This document shows positions 18,394 to 27,323 of a stretch of 64,000 nt of DNA, in pieces. Origin of the DNA: Bacillota bacterium (GTDB lineage Bacteria; Bacillota; Clostridia; Acetivibrionales; DTU013); NCBI GenBank assembly GCA_023435745.1, contig JAEZMD010000018.1, positions 539,724-603,723 on the forward strand. Direction: 5' to 3'. Made by a program: the position numbers and the translations under genes. Position 1 is the first letter of the stretch, and each line of letters opens with the position of its first letter. The notes beneath the pieces were generated by a model. The model saw nothing but the letters and a program-made list of their open reading frames with translations, ran no database searches and was not told the DNA's origin.

Positions 18394-18462
18394 ATGGAAT
18401 TATGGGTGCGGGCTCGCAATTGAGCGGCTCGGAATCTGCACGCGGAAAATTATATTATTTTC

Positions 18463-18490
18463 TTGATTTTTCTACAGAGCGGAGTATAAT
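18463..18490 (+). promoter_or_regulatory. Sigma-A promoter before the J-domain gene
   Basis: TTGATT and TATAAT are separated by 16 bases, about 115 bases upstream of the ATG at 18607. No CIRCE-type or CtsR-type operator was recognised beside it. Confidence 0.65.
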
Positions 18491-18606
18491 ATTAAATAGG
18501 TCAAAGATAGTCAAAGTCAGCATTGCTGTAAAAGTAAAATGTTTATGGAAATGCTGAATGTAATATACTATAGATTGATGTTTTAAGCGTGTGATGAGGT
18601 GTTTGT

Positions 18607-19554
18607 ATGAAGTTCAGGGATTATTACGAAGTGCTTGGCGTAGATAAAAAGGCATCTGCGGATGAAATAAAAAAGGCATATAGAAAAATGGCCAAAAAGT
18701 ATCATCCGGATACAAATCCCGGAGATAAGGCTGCTGAAGAAAAGTTCAAGGAAGCAAATGAAGCCTATGAAGTACTTGGGGATGCCGCGAAAAGGCAAAA
18801 GTATGATCAGTTCGGCGCACAGGGACAGTTCCGCAATGGCGTTGACTTTGATCCTTCAGCGTACGGCTTTGGCAATAATGTGCGGTATGAATACAGACAA
18901 GCTGAAAATAGCGATTTCAGCGATTTTTTCAATATGTTTTTCGGCGGGTCGAATCCCTTCGGCTCGTTTGGGGAAGACGGGCTTTTCGGTAATAAACGCG
19001 GCAGAGGCGGCAGGTTTACGCAAAGCAGGCAGATGAAAGGCGATGACAGTGAAGCTGTATTGAAGATAACCATTGCCGAAGGGTTTCACGGCGCCGAGAG
19101 AAGGATCGGCCTGCGAACGAGCGACGGTGAGAAGACGATTTCGCTGAAGATACCTGCAGGTATCAAGCCCGGAGAAAAAATCAAGCTTTCGGGACAGGGC
19201 AGCCCTGGATTCAATGGCGGCAGGAACGGGGACCTTTTTCTGAAGGTCGAATTTATACAGCCTGCAGATTTTGAATTGAACGGTCTGAACGTTGAAGGGC
19301 GGATTGCTTTATATCCATGGGAAGCGGGGCTGGGTGCGGAGAAATCTTACCAGACGCTTGACGGCAGGATATCAGTAAAGGTACCCGCAGGCATACAGAC
19401 GGACAGCAGAATCAGGGTGGCCGGCAAAGGCTACAGGGACAGAAACGGCGTAAGGGGAGACCTGTTTCTCCGGGTCAGAATCGTAAACCCTGATACGCTC
19501 AGCAAAGCGCAATCTGACTTATATAAACAGCTTAAGAAAATATCGTCACAGTGA
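18607..19554 (+). CDS. J-domain co-chaperone, CbpA-like (no zinc finger)
   Basis: A 315-residue protein. The J domain covers residues 1-70 (DYYEVLGVDKKASADEIKKAY) with the HPD tripeptide in YHPDTNPGD, needed to stimulate the ATPase of DnaK. A Gly/Phe-rich stretch (FGGSNPFGSFGEDG) follows, then the two beta-sandwich substrate domains (SLKIPAGIKPGEKIKLSGQG and ISVKVPAGIQTDSRIRVAGKG). There is no cysteine-rich zinc-finger domain, so it is CbpA-like and not the main DnaJ. The ATG at 18607 has GAGGTG upstream. It precedes clpB by 59 bases, making a disaggregation pair: J protein delivers clients to DnaK, which works with ClpB. Confidence 0.93.
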   Translation: MKFRDYYEVLGVDKKASADEIKKAYRKMAKKYHPDTNPGDKAAEEKFKEANEAYEVLGDAAKRQKYDQFGAQGQFRNGVDFDPSAYGFGNNVRYEYRQAENSDFSDFFNMFFGGSNPFGSFGEDGLFGNKRGRGGRFTQSRQMKGDDSEAVLKITIAEGFHGAERRIGLRTSDGEKTISLKIPAGIKPGEKIKLSGQGSPGFNGGRNGDLFLKVEFIQPADFELNGLNVEGRIALYPWEAGLGAEKSYQTLDGRISVKVPAGIQTDSRIRVAGKGYRDRNGVRGDLFLRVRIVNPDTLSKAQSDLYKQLKKISSQ

Positions 19555-19613
19555 GGGCAGTGAGGGGGACGTTTCTCAACAAAAATTATGGAATTTAGAA
19601 GGGAAGTGACAGT

Positions 19614-22208
19614 ATGAATCTGGATAAATTTACTGATAAGGCGCAGGAGGCTTTGGGGAATGCGCAGGAGATAGCATTGCGTATGCAGCATCAGCAGGTG
19701 GATGGGGAACATCTTCATATGGCGCTGCTGACACAGGAAGAGGGTTTGATCCCGAGATTAATCAATTTCATGGGAATTAATAATGATTTATTGATTAATG
19801 ATGTTCAAAAGGAACTTGATAAGCAACCCGCGGTATATGGTGCGGCAGCGTCAAACCTATATGCTACGAGGCGGTTGAATGAGATATTGCTGCACGCCGG
19901 GGACGAAGCGGATAAATTCAAGGATGAATACGCCGGCGTTGAACATATATATATTGCATTGCTCAAAGAAAGACACACGCCTTCCGAGAATATTTTCAAA
20001 AAGCACGGCATAAACCGTGAAAATTTTCTCACCGCATTGGGCAAGGTCAGAAGCAACCAGCGAATTACATCCAAAAATCCGGAGGAGACTTATGAGGCGC
20101 TGACACGGTTTGGCAGCGATTTGGTGGATTTGGCAAGGAAGGGAAAGCTGGACCCCGTCATCGGGAGAGATTCGGAAATAAGGCGTGTAATCAGGATCCT
20201 TTCGAGAAGGACGAAGAACAATCCGGTTCTGATCGGGGAACCCGGTGTTGGAAAGACTGCTGTGGTGGAAGGTCTGGCCCAAAGGATTCTCAAGGGCGAT
20301 GTGCCTGAAGGGTTGAAGAACAGAACAATATTTGCGTTGGATATGGGGTCGCTGATTGCTGGGGCAAAATACCGGGGCGAATTTGAGGAGAGGCTGAAGG
20401 CTGTTCTGAAAGAGGTGGAAAAATCCGAAGGAAGGATTATTTTGTTTATTGATGAGCTGCACAACATTGTTGGAGCAGGAAAGACAGAAGGCTCCATGGA
20501 TGCGGGAAACATGCTCAAGCCAATGCTGGCAAGGGGTGAGATCCATTGCATCGGCGCGACTACGCTGGATGAATACAGAAAGTATATTGAAAAGGATGCT
20601 GCGCTGGAGAGAAGGTTTCAGCCTGTCATGGTGGAGCAGCCGGATGTGGAGGACACAATATCTATACTCAGAGGGCTGAAGGAGAGATTTGAGATCCACC
20701 ATGGCGTCAGGATCACCGACAGTGCCATCATTGCCTGTGCTGTACTGTCAAACCGCTATATCAGCGACCGTTTCCTGCCGGATAAGGCCATTGACCTAAT
20801 GGATGAGGCAGCGGCGATGATCAGGACGGAAATCGACAGTATGCCCGCCGATCTGGATGAGACCAGCAGAAGGATCATGCAGCTGGAGATTGAAAAACAG
20901 GCGCTGATCAAGGAAACCGACCGGCATTCCGTTGAAAGGCTGAAGGTACTGGAGAAGGAAATCGCAGGACTCAGGGAACAGGCCGATTCGATGAAAGCCC
21001 AGTGGGAGAGCGAAAAGAGCAACCTGATCAGAGAGAAGGAGCTCAAACAGAAAATTGAGCAGACAAAACGCAATATAGAGGAAGCAGAGCGCAAATATGA
21101 TCTTAATGAGCTGGCTATTCTAAAGCATGGCCAATTGCCCGAGCTGGAAAAACAACTGCAGGAAGAGAAAGGCAGACTGTCAATGGCGGGCGGAAAGCGG
21201 CTGTTAAAGGAAGAGGTCACTGATGAAGAAATAGCACAGATTGTATCCAAATGGACTGGCATCCCTGTTACAAGACTGGTTGAAAACGAGAGGGATAAGC
21301 TGTTGCATCTGGAGGATATCCTGCATAAACGTGTAATCGGGCAGGATGAAGCGGTAGAGGCCGTTGCAGATGCTGTGCTGCGTGCGCGTTCAGGACTGAA
21401 GGATCCTCGGAAGCCGATCGGCTCATTTATCTTCCTCGGACCTACCGGCGTCGGAAAGACAGAGCTGGCAAAAGCGTTGTCGTCCGCTTTGTTTGACAGC
21501 GAAGAGAATATTGTGCGTATCGATATGTCGGAGTATCAGGAAAAGCATACGGTTGCAAGACTCATTGGCGCGCCTCCCGGCTATGTGGGTTATGAGGAGG
21601 GCGGACAGCTTACTGAGGCCGTCAGGAGAAAGCCCTATTGTGTTATTTTGTTTGATGAGATAGAAAAAGCACATCCGGAGGTTTTCAACGTATTGCTGCA
21701 GCTGCTTGATGACGGCAGGCTGACGGATAGTCAGGGCAGGACGGTAAATTTTAAGGATACTGTTGTCATAATGACTTCAAATCTGGCCGGAGAATATCTG
21801 CTTGAGGGGATCAGGAGCGGCAGCCAGAATAGCGAAAAGATAAGGGAGGCTGTATTGGGAGAACTGAAGCGCAATTTCAAGCCTGAGTTCCTCAATCGTA
21901 TTGATGAGATTGTTATTTTTAACCCGCTGAAGAAGGAGGAAATCGTCAAAATCATCGACCTTTCTCTGGAGGAAATCCAAAGGAGATTGGAAGAAAGACA
22001 TATAACTCTGACAGTTACCGATGCGGCGAAGGAATTCATCGCTGACACGTCCTATACTCCGGAATATGGCGCAAGGCCTGTGAAGAGGTTCTTACAGAAG
22101 GAACTTGAGACAGAGCTTGGAAAGCTCATTATCAAAGGGGTTGCCGGAGAGGGCAGCCATATCGTGGCAGATATGGAAGCAGGCGCTCTCGTCATCCGTC
22201 CGGAGTGA
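19614..22208 (+). CDS. clpB: ClpB disaggregase
   Basis: An 864-residue AAA+ chaperone of standard length. The N-domain (two Clp repeats) covers 1-145. The first ATPase module has Walker A GEPGVGKT at about 206-213 and Walker B ILFIDELHN. A long coiled-coil middle domain with Glu/Lys heptads lies at about 410-525, as expected for ClpB and unlike ClpC. The second module has GPTGVGKTEL at about 609 and VILFDEIEKAHPEV. It lacks the ClpP-binding loop typical of ClpA/ClpX. With DnaK it pulls apart protein aggregates in the cytoplasm. It is co-oriented with the J-domain gene 59 bases upstream and has its own GAAGGGAAG binding site. Confidence 0.96.
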   Translation: MNLDKFTDKAQEALGNAQEIALRMQHQQVDGEHLHMALLTQEEGLIPRLINFMGINNDLLINDVQKELDKQPAVYGAAASNLYATRRLNEILLHAGDEADKFKDEYAGVEHIYIALLKERHTPSENIFKKHGINRENFLTALGKVRSNQRITSKNPEETYEALTRFGSDLVDLARKGKLDPVIGRDSEIRRVIRILSRRTKNNPVLIGEPGVGKTAVVEGLAQRILKGDVPEGLKNRTIFALDMGSLIAGAKYRGEFEERLKAVLKEVEKSEGRIILFIDELHNIVGAGKTEGSMDAGNMLKPMLARGEIHCIGATTLDEYRKYIEKDAALERRFQPVMVEQPDVEDTISILRGLKERFEIHHGVRITDSAIIACAVLSNRYISDRFLPDKAIDLMDEAAAMIRTEIDSMPADLDETSRRIMQLEIEKQALIKETDRHSVERLKVLEKEIAGLREQADSMKAQWESEKSNLIREKELKQKIEQTKRNIEEAERKYDLNELAILKHGQLPELEKQLQEEKGRLSMAGGKRLLKEEVTDEEIAQIVSKWTGIPVTRLVENERDKLLHLEDILHKRVIGQDEAVEAVADAVLRARSGLKDPRKPIGSFIFLGPTGVGKTELAKALSSALFDSEENIVRIDMSEYQEKHTVARLIGAPPGYVGYEEGGQLTEAVRRKPYCVILFDEIEKAHPEVFNVLLQLLDDGRLTDSQGRTVNFKDTVVIMTSNLAGEYLLEGIRSGSQNSEKIREAVLGELKRNFKPEFLNRIDEIVIFNPLKKEEIVKIIDLSLEEIQRRLEERHITLTVTDAAKEFIADTSYTPEYGARPVKRFLQKELETELGKLIIKGVAGEGSHIVADMEAGALVIRPE

Positions 22209-22239
22209 TTATGTAACCTTTCTTTGCGGTATTGCATAG

Positions 22240-22272
22240 GCTATATCAGACTTTTAAAGGAGTGGATATAGC
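22240..22272 (+). repeat. Perfect inverted repeat placing the ribosome binding site in a loop
   Basis: GCTATATC at 22240-22247 pairs with GATATAGC at 22265-22272, which touches the ATG at 22273. The AAAGGAG site (22256-22262) sits in the 17-base loop. It could control translation of the collagen-like gene, for example with temperature, but that is inference. Confidence 0.6.
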
Positions 22273-22704
22273 ATGCAGGAATATTATGTTGTTCGCCAGC
22301 CGCAGCCTTTCCAGGGACCCTTCCCGAGTATGCTGCCCTTTATGCCGCCGGGCTTTCCGGGACCGGGGCCGGGCTTCCCAGGACCGGGCTTCCCAGGCCA
22401 GGGACCCGGCTTTCCGGGACCGGGCGGCGGAGCAGCTTCGGGACCGCCTCAGGGACCTCCGCCGTCGTTTATACCGTCTCAGGCAGCAGCACAGCAGTCA
22501 ATCGGCGTACTGGCCGTTGATCCGGGTGCTATTAGGCCGTGTAGATTCAGATTTGTGTATTTGTGGCTTGACAACAGGCAGCAGTTCTGGGCATGGCTCA
22601 TTTTCATCGGAAGACGGTCTGTAGCAGGATGGAGATGGACCGGTTTCAATTGGGTCTACTTTGGATTGGATACGGATAGAATAAGATCGTTTCTCTGCTT
22701 TTAG
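22273..22704 (+). CDS. Pro/Gly-rich collagen-like small protein
   Basis: A 143-residue protein. Residues 20-60 are Pro/Gly/Phe repeats of the form GFPGPGPGFPGPGFPGQ. A short linker is followed by an aromatic and arginine-rich C-terminal part of about 50 residues (FRFVYLWLDNRQQFWAWLIF, then RRSVAGWRW and WVYFGLDTDRI). I recall similar C-terminal units (W...FW...GR.SVAGYRW...WVYYG) in small proteins of spore-forming Bacillota, but cannot verify this here. No signal peptide is seen. The ATG follows AAAGGAG inside a hairpin loop. It may be a coat or surface component; no enzymatic role is suggested. The gene is 64 bases after clpB. Confidence 0.7.
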   Translation: MQEYYVVRQPQPFQGPFPSMLPFMPPGFPGPGPGFPGPGFPGQGPGFPGPGGGAASGPPQGPPPSFIPSQAAAQQSIGVLAVDPGAIRPCRFRFVYLWLDNRQQFWAWLIFIGRRSVAGWRWTGFNWVYFGLDTDRIRSFLCF

Positions 22705-22718
22705 GAAGAAGGAGGTGA

Positions 22719-22777
22719 GGGATGGTTCTTTTGTCTTCGGCTTTGTCGACTGAGGGTAAAGACAAGGGAACCGTCCC
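22719..22777. repeat. REP-like imperfect hairpin element, copy 1
   Basis: The 19-base arm at 22719-22737 pairs with the arm at 22759-22777 (GGGAACCGTCCC end); the only three differences would be G-U pairs in RNA. The core GGGAYGGTTCTTTTGT occurs again at 58399-58414. It may also terminate transcription between the convergent collagen-like and ATPase genes. I recall this core as a scattered repeat in several Bacillota genomes, possibly linked to REP-type transposases; this is not verified. Confidence 0.65.
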
Positions 22778-22789
22778 AAGCTCATAACG

Positions 22790-24733
22790 TTATATTTTCA
22801 TGTATCGGATGCGCAGGGTGTTCAGCACGGCCAGTAAGGTCACGCCGACATCTGCGAAAACGGCTTCCCACATTGCCGAGATCCCTGAAAAGCCCAACAA
22901 GAGCACCAGAACTTTTACACTGAGGGCAAATATAATATTCTGAAGCGCAACTGTCCGGGTGATGGAGGCGATCCTGATAACATCGGCTAACCGCGAAGGT
23001 TCATCGCTCATAAGCACGATATCCGACGCCTCAATGGCAGCGTCTGATCCGATTCCACCCATGGATATACCGACGTCTGCCAGAGCAAGAACGGGCGCAT
23101 CGTTGATGCCGTCACCGACAAATAGGCTGCTTCCGTCCGAAGATTTTTTTATATTTTCAAATAATTCTACCTTCTGGTGCGGCAGCAGGCTATAATGGAC
23201 CTCGTCCAGCTTCAACTCCGATGCTGCGGCTTCTGCCGGTTCACGGGAATCCCCGGTCAACATAATGATTCTGTCTATGCCAATCCTTCTAAGCAGATCG
23301 ATTGATTTTGCCGCATCCTTTTTCAAGGAGTCGCGGACATGGATACGTCCTTTGTAAACTCCATCCACCGCAATATATACCTGAGTACCGTCTGCGATGC
23401 CGTCTGTGCCACCTGCGCCTCCATTCCTGTAATCAATACCGTCATTGCTGACGCCGGTCAATACGCCTGTGCTTTGCAGAAATTCATAGTTGCCTGCTTG
23501 AATGGTTTGACCTCTGACAACGGAAGTAACGCCTTTTCCGGGAACTTCCACGCTGCTTTCAATGGCGGCTGTGTCGATATCCTTCCCGTAGGAATTCAGT
23601 ATAGAACGGGCAATCGGATGGGTCGAGACGCCTTCGGCGTATGCCGCATATTCCAGTAATTCGTCCTGTGCGCAGTTTACCGCGTCTATTTTTGATACGC
23701 GGAACACCCCTTCGGTAAGGGTGCCGGTCTTATCAAATACGACTGTCCTGACCTTGTTCAGTGCCTCCAGATAGTTGCCGCCCTTAACAAGAATACCCTT
23801 TGAGGACGCCCTGCCTATCCCAGCAAAGAAGGTGAGGGGAACAGAGACCACCAGAGCGCATGGGCAGGATATGACCAGAAAAATCATCGCCCTGTAAAGC
23901 CACGTTTTAAAATCCATCGATCCCGTCACAAGCGGCGGCAGAACCGCAGTCAGCAATGCGGCGCCAATAACTGCAGGCGTATAGTATGTTGAAAATCTGG
24001 TGATAAAGCTTTCCATAGGCGCTTTTTTCGATGCGGCATCCTGTACAAGCTCAAGGATACGGGTGACCGCGGATTGCTTCAGAGTATTGGTAGCCTCGAG
24101 AGTGATCAAGCCGGTTTTGTTGATACATCCGGCGAGGACCTGTACACCCGGCTCTGCGGTTTTGGGAAGAGACTCGCCGGTGAGGGAGGAGGTATCAATA
24201 AGAGAAGAACCTTCTGTCACTATACCGTCGACCGGCAATCGTTCGCCGGGCTTTACCACAAGGATATCTCCAACCTTTATGGTTTCCGGATCCACCTGCA
24301 TCAAGCCGTTCTCTGTCTTGAGGCGGGCAACCTCCGGCCGGAGATCCATTAACGAAGCAATGGATTTTCTCGAATTATCTACTGCCATGTCCTCAAGCAG
24401 CATTCCCAGTTTGTAGAAGATCATAACGGCAGCAGCCTCAGAATACTGGCCGGTTGCTATGGCGCCTATGGAAGCGACGCCCATAAGGAGATTCTCATCA
24501 AAGATATGCCCCTTCACAATATTGGATGCGGCCTGCAGTAATATGCTGGAGCCGGCGGTTAGCCAGGCCAGCAGCATGATAACAGATGAAATAACTTCAT
24601 ATTTGCCGGTGATCAAACCTGTTGCGAACAGGACTGCACCTATTATCAATTTAACAATATTTTTTTTAAATTGTCTGGCTTGCGCACAGCTTGCGCAGCC
24701 TGATCCGTTTAATTCAATGGTTTCTGCATTCAT
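22790..24733 (-). CDS. Heavy-metal P1B-type ATPase, Zn/Cd/Pb efflux type
   Basis: A 647-residue membrane ATPase. The transmembrane metal motif is SCPCALVVS, the form usual for zinc and cadmium pumps. The phosphorylation site DKTGTLTEG, the SxxHPIA motif (STHPIA) and the hinge GDGINDAPVLALADVG are intact, as is the TGES actuator loop. The full N-terminal metal-binding domain of CadA/ZntA is absent; only a short CASCA stretch near residue 12 remains. The frame is open to 24772, but the ATG at 24733 has AAGGAG at a proper distance, and the upstream bases are promoter and operator. It exports metal ions from the cytoplasm. It is divergent from the copper ATPase and carries an ArsR-type operator, though no ArsR gene is nearby. 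Confidence 0.93.
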   Translation of the reverse strand: MNAETIELNGSGCASCAQARQFKKNIVKLIIGAVLFATGLITGKYEVISSVIMLLAWLTAGSSILLQAASNIVKGHIFDENLLMGVASIGAIATGQYSEAAAVMIFYKLGMLLEDMAVDNSRKSIASLMDLRPEVARLKTENGLMQVDPETIKVGDILVVKPGERLPVDGIVTEGSSLIDTSSLTGESLPKTAEPGVQVLAGCINKTGLITLEATNTLKQSAVTRILELVQDAASKKAPMESFITRFSTYYTPAVIGAALLTAVLPPLVTGSMDFKTWLYRAMIFLVISCPCALVVSVPLTFFAGIGRASSKGILVKGGNYLEALNKVRTVVFDKTGTLTEGVFRVSKIDAVNCAQDELLEYAAYAEGVSTHPIARSILNSYGKDIDTAAIESSVEVPGKGVTSVVRGQTIQAGNYEFLQSTGVLTGVSNDGIDYRNGGAGGTDGIADGTQVYIAVDGVYKGRIHVRDSLKKDAAKSIDLLRRIGIDRIIMLTGDSREPAEAAASELKLDEVHYSLLPHQKVELFENIKKSSDGSSLFVGDGINDAPVLALADVGISMGGIGSDAAIEASDIVLMSDEPSRLADVIRIASITRTVALQNIIFALSVKVLVLLLGFSGISAMWEAVFADVGVTLLAVLNTLRIRYMKI

Positions 24734-24754
24734 AGTTGTACTCCTTATACAAAT

Positions 24755-24774
24755 ATATGAGCAAGTATTCATAT
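24755..24774 (-). promoter_or_regulatory. Putative ArsR/SmtB-family operator
   Basis: ATATGA and TCATAT are perfect 6-bp arms separated by 8 bases, the kind of site bound by CadC/CzrA metal sensors. It lies just downstream of the -10 box, where a repressor would block the start of transcription. Confidence 0.55.
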
Positions 24775-24783
24775 GTAAGTTTA

Positions 24784-24812
24784 ATAGTAATACTGTTTGA
24801 TCTATTTGTCAA
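24784..24812 (-). promoter_or_regulatory. Sigma-A promoter of the Zn/Cd ATPase
   Basis: On the minus strand TTGACA (24812-24807) and TACTAT (24789-24784) are separated by 17 bases. The -35 box is perfect. Confidence 0.75.
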
Positions 24813-24889
24813 TATAGAAAATAGTCTTCATAGAATTTCCGCAAAAATGTGCTAAACTCATAGTAAATAAAGTTAGGTCGAGTATTACA

Positions 24890-24917
24890 TTGGGTAATTC
24901 ATATATATGACTATAAT
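24890..24917 (+). promoter_or_regulatory. Candidate promoter of copA
   Basis: TTGGGT and a perfect TATAAT are separated by 16 bases, about 70 bases before the copA ATG. No CsoR or CopY operator was recognised. Confidence 0.45.
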
Positions 24918-24986
24918 TGACTCTTTTATGGCAACACTGTTACCATTGACGACACATATGCAAGCTTTTAGAGAGGCGGTTAGCTT

Positions 24987-27236
24987 ATGAATAAAGAAAC
25001 TGTTAAAATAGGCGGCATGACCTGTGCCGCATGTGCAAAACGAATTGAAAAAGCAGTCGGCAGGCTGGATGGCGTTTCTAAAGTATCCGTCAACCTTGCT
25101 ACTGAAAAGCTGACAGTAGAATATGACAATCAAAAAACCAGGCTCTCAGCAATCAGACAGGTCATTGAAAAAATTGGTTATAAAGCGTTGAATGCCGACA
25201 AAAAAACAGCTATTGATGAGGATAAGCTGCGCAAGGAAAAGGAGATACGTACCCTTTGGACAAAATTCATTTTATCGGCTGTATTTGCTGTACCGCTGTT
25301 ATACCTTGCCATGGTTCCGATGATTTCGTGGCTTCCTTTCCCAATACCCGGTTTTCTTGAACCTATGCAATTCCCCTTAACCTATGCGCTGACGCAGATA
25401 GCTTTAGTTGTACCGATAATAATAGCAGGGAATAAATTCTACACTGTCGGCTTTAAGGCACTGATACAAAGAAGTCCAAATATGGACTCTCTTATAGCTA
25501 TAGGCACGACAGCGGCAGTTGCCTACAGCTTATATTCAACCTATCAGATATCAACCGGTAATATCCATGCTGTTGACGGACTGTATTTCGAAACAGCCGG
25601 CGTTATTATTACATTAATACTGCTTGGGAAATCACTGGAGGCAGTATCAAAAGGAAAAACCTCTGAGGCGATAAAAAAACTGATGGGCCTGGCGCCTAAA
25701 ACAGCAACCATAATACAAGACGGGAAGGAAGCAGAAGTTCCCATTGACGAGGTGGAAATCGGGGACGTGATTTTAGTAAAACCGGGGGAAAAAATCCCGG
25801 TGGACGGAGAAGTGATAGACGGACATACGGCGATTGATGAATCCATGCTGACCGGTGAAAGCATGCCTATCGATAAAAAAGCCGGAGATAAGGTTTTCGC
25901 CGCCAGCATTAATACTAATGGCATGATCCGCTTTAAAGCAACCAGGGTTGGCGTGGACACAGCATTAGCACAAATCATAAAGCTGGTCGAGGATGCTCAG
26001 GAATCAAAAGCGCCAATTGCACAAATGGCTGACATTGTTTCCGGCTATTTTGTTCCCGTTGTTGTTGTTATTGCATTACTTGCCTTTGCAGGATGGCTCA
26101 TTGGCGGCCAGACTTTAGTATTCTCGCTTACGATATTTATCTCAGTATTGGTTATTGCCTGCCCTTGTGCTTTAGGACTTGCCACGCCTACCGCCATAAT
26201 GGTTGGAACAGGAAAAGGAGCGGAATATGGAATCCTTATAAAAGGCGGAGAAGCTCTCGAAACTACTCATAAAATCAATACTATTGTTTTCGATAAAACA
26301 GGAACTATTACAGAGGGTAAACCGGAGGTGACAGATATTATTACTGCCGCCGGCATTACAAGGGAGCGTTTGCTTCAAATTGCGGCCTCGGGTGAAAAAG
26401 GCTCGGAGCATCCTTTGGGTAATGCTATAGTAAGGGGAGCTGAGAAGGAAAACCTTGAATTTTTGAAGGTGGATAATTTTGAAGCGATTCCCGGATATGG
26501 TATAGAGGTTGCTATTGAAGGCATGAACATACTCATTGGAAACAGAAAGCTGATGGACGAAAGAGATATATCCTTCGGTGAGCTTGGCAGCCAGTCTGAC
26601 CGACTCGCAGGTGAAGGAAAAACGCCGATGTATATTGCCGTGAGCAATAAAATATCCGGTATTATTGCTGTGGCTGACGTTGTTAAGGAAAGCAGCGCAA
26701 AAGCGATTAAAAAGCTTCAGTCCATGGATATCGAGGTTGCCATGATAACAGGCGATAACGGAAAAACAGCCGAAGCGATTGCAAAACAGGTTGGCATCAA
26801 TAGAGTACTGGCTGAGGTCTTACCGCAGGATAAGTCGGAGGAGATAAAAAAGCTGCAGGCGGAAGGTAAAAAAGTAGCGATGGTAGGCGATGGAATCAAT
26901 GATGCACCTGCTCTTGTACAGGCTGATATTGGTATCGCAATAGGCTCGGGTACTGATGTAGCCATGGAGTCCGCAGATATTGTGCTGATGAAAGGCGATC
27001 TTATGGATGTTCCGGCAGCAATCCAGCTAAGTAAAAGCACAATACGCAACATCAAGCAAAACCTGTTTTGGGCTTTTGGCTACAATGTTGCCGGCATCCC
27101 CATAGCAGCAGGCATTCTGTATCTTTTTGGCGGCCCGCTTCTAAGTCCGGTATTTGCAGCCGCGGCAATGTCACTAAGCTCTGTATCGGTTTTAACAAAT
27201 GCTTTGAGGCTGAAAAGGTTTAGACCGTATAAATAA
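24987..27236 (+). CDS. copA: Copper-exporting P1B-type ATPase CopA
   Basis: A 749-residue membrane ATPase with one N-terminal heavy-metal domain (GGMTCAACAKRIEKAVG, Cys at 13 and 16). The transmembrane motif IACPCALGLATP (Cys 392 and 394) is the copper form. The catalytic Asp is near residue 436 in DKTGTITEG, SEHPLG follows, and the hinge GDGINDAPALVQADIG is intact. The last membrane helices carry the YN and MSLSSVSVL features used by copper pumps. It removes Cu(I) from the cytoplasm. It starts at an ATG behind GAGAGGCGG and is divergent from the Zn/Cd pump, making a metal-resistance pair with no regulator or CopZ chaperone beside it. Confidence 0.96.
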   Translation: MNKETVKIGGMTCAACAKRIEKAVGRLDGVSKVSVNLATEKLTVEYDNQKTRLSAIRQVIEKIGYKALNADKKTAIDEDKLRKEKEIRTLWTKFILSAVFAVPLLYLAMVPMISWLPFPIPGFLEPMQFPLTYALTQIALVVPIIIAGNKFYTVGFKALIQRSPNMDSLIAIGTTAAVAYSLYSTYQISTGNIHAVDGLYFETAGVIITLILLGKSLEAVSKGKTSEAIKKLMGLAPKTATIIQDGKEAEVPIDEVEIGDVILVKPGEKIPVDGEVIDGHTAIDESMLTGESMPIDKKAGDKVFAASINTNGMIRFKATRVGVDTALAQIIKLVEDAQESKAPIAQMADIVSGYFVPVVVVIALLAFAGWLIGGQTLVFSLTIFISVLVIACPCALGLATPTAIMVGTGKGAEYGILIKGGEALETTHKINTIVFDKTGTITEGKPEVTDIITAAGITRERLLQIAASGEKGSEHPLGNAIVRGAEKENLEFLKVDNFEAIPGYGIEVAIEGMNILIGNRKLMDERDISFGELGSQSDRLAGEGKTPMYIAVSNKISGIIAVADVVKESSAKAIKKLQSMDIEVAMITGDNGKTAEAIAKQVGINRVLAEVLPQDKSEEIKKLQAEGKKVAMVGDGINDAPALVQADIGIAIGSGTDVAMESADIVLMKGDLMDVPAAIQLSKSTIRNIKQNLFWAFGYNVAGIPIAAGILYLFGGPLLSPVFAAAAMSLSSVSVLTNALRLKRFRPYK

Positions 27237-27253
27237 AGACTTGTGGCAGAACA

Positions 27254-27284
27254 AAGGCAGATAGCTTTATTTGCTGTCTGCCTT
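27254..27284. terminator. Stem-loop between convergent copA and lemA
   Basis: A 12-bp stem (AAGGCAGATAGC with GCTGTCTGCCTT, one G-U pair) closes a seven-base loop. T tracts are short on both sides. It probably ends both transcripts. Confidence 0.65.
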
Positions 27285-27323
27285 CCTTAAAGCCTGTCGG
27301 ATTTTCAGTTATAAGGACTTATG

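Noticed and set aside
20090..20551. Antisense frames inside clpB
   Set aside because: Their serine and phenylalanine rich products have no motif and mirror the coding strand of a clear gene.
22232..22624. An arginine-rich 130-codon frame over the collagen-like gene
   Set aside because: Its Arg/Asp repeats are the shifted reading of the Pro/Gly repeats; the other frame has the start site and a sensible C-terminus.
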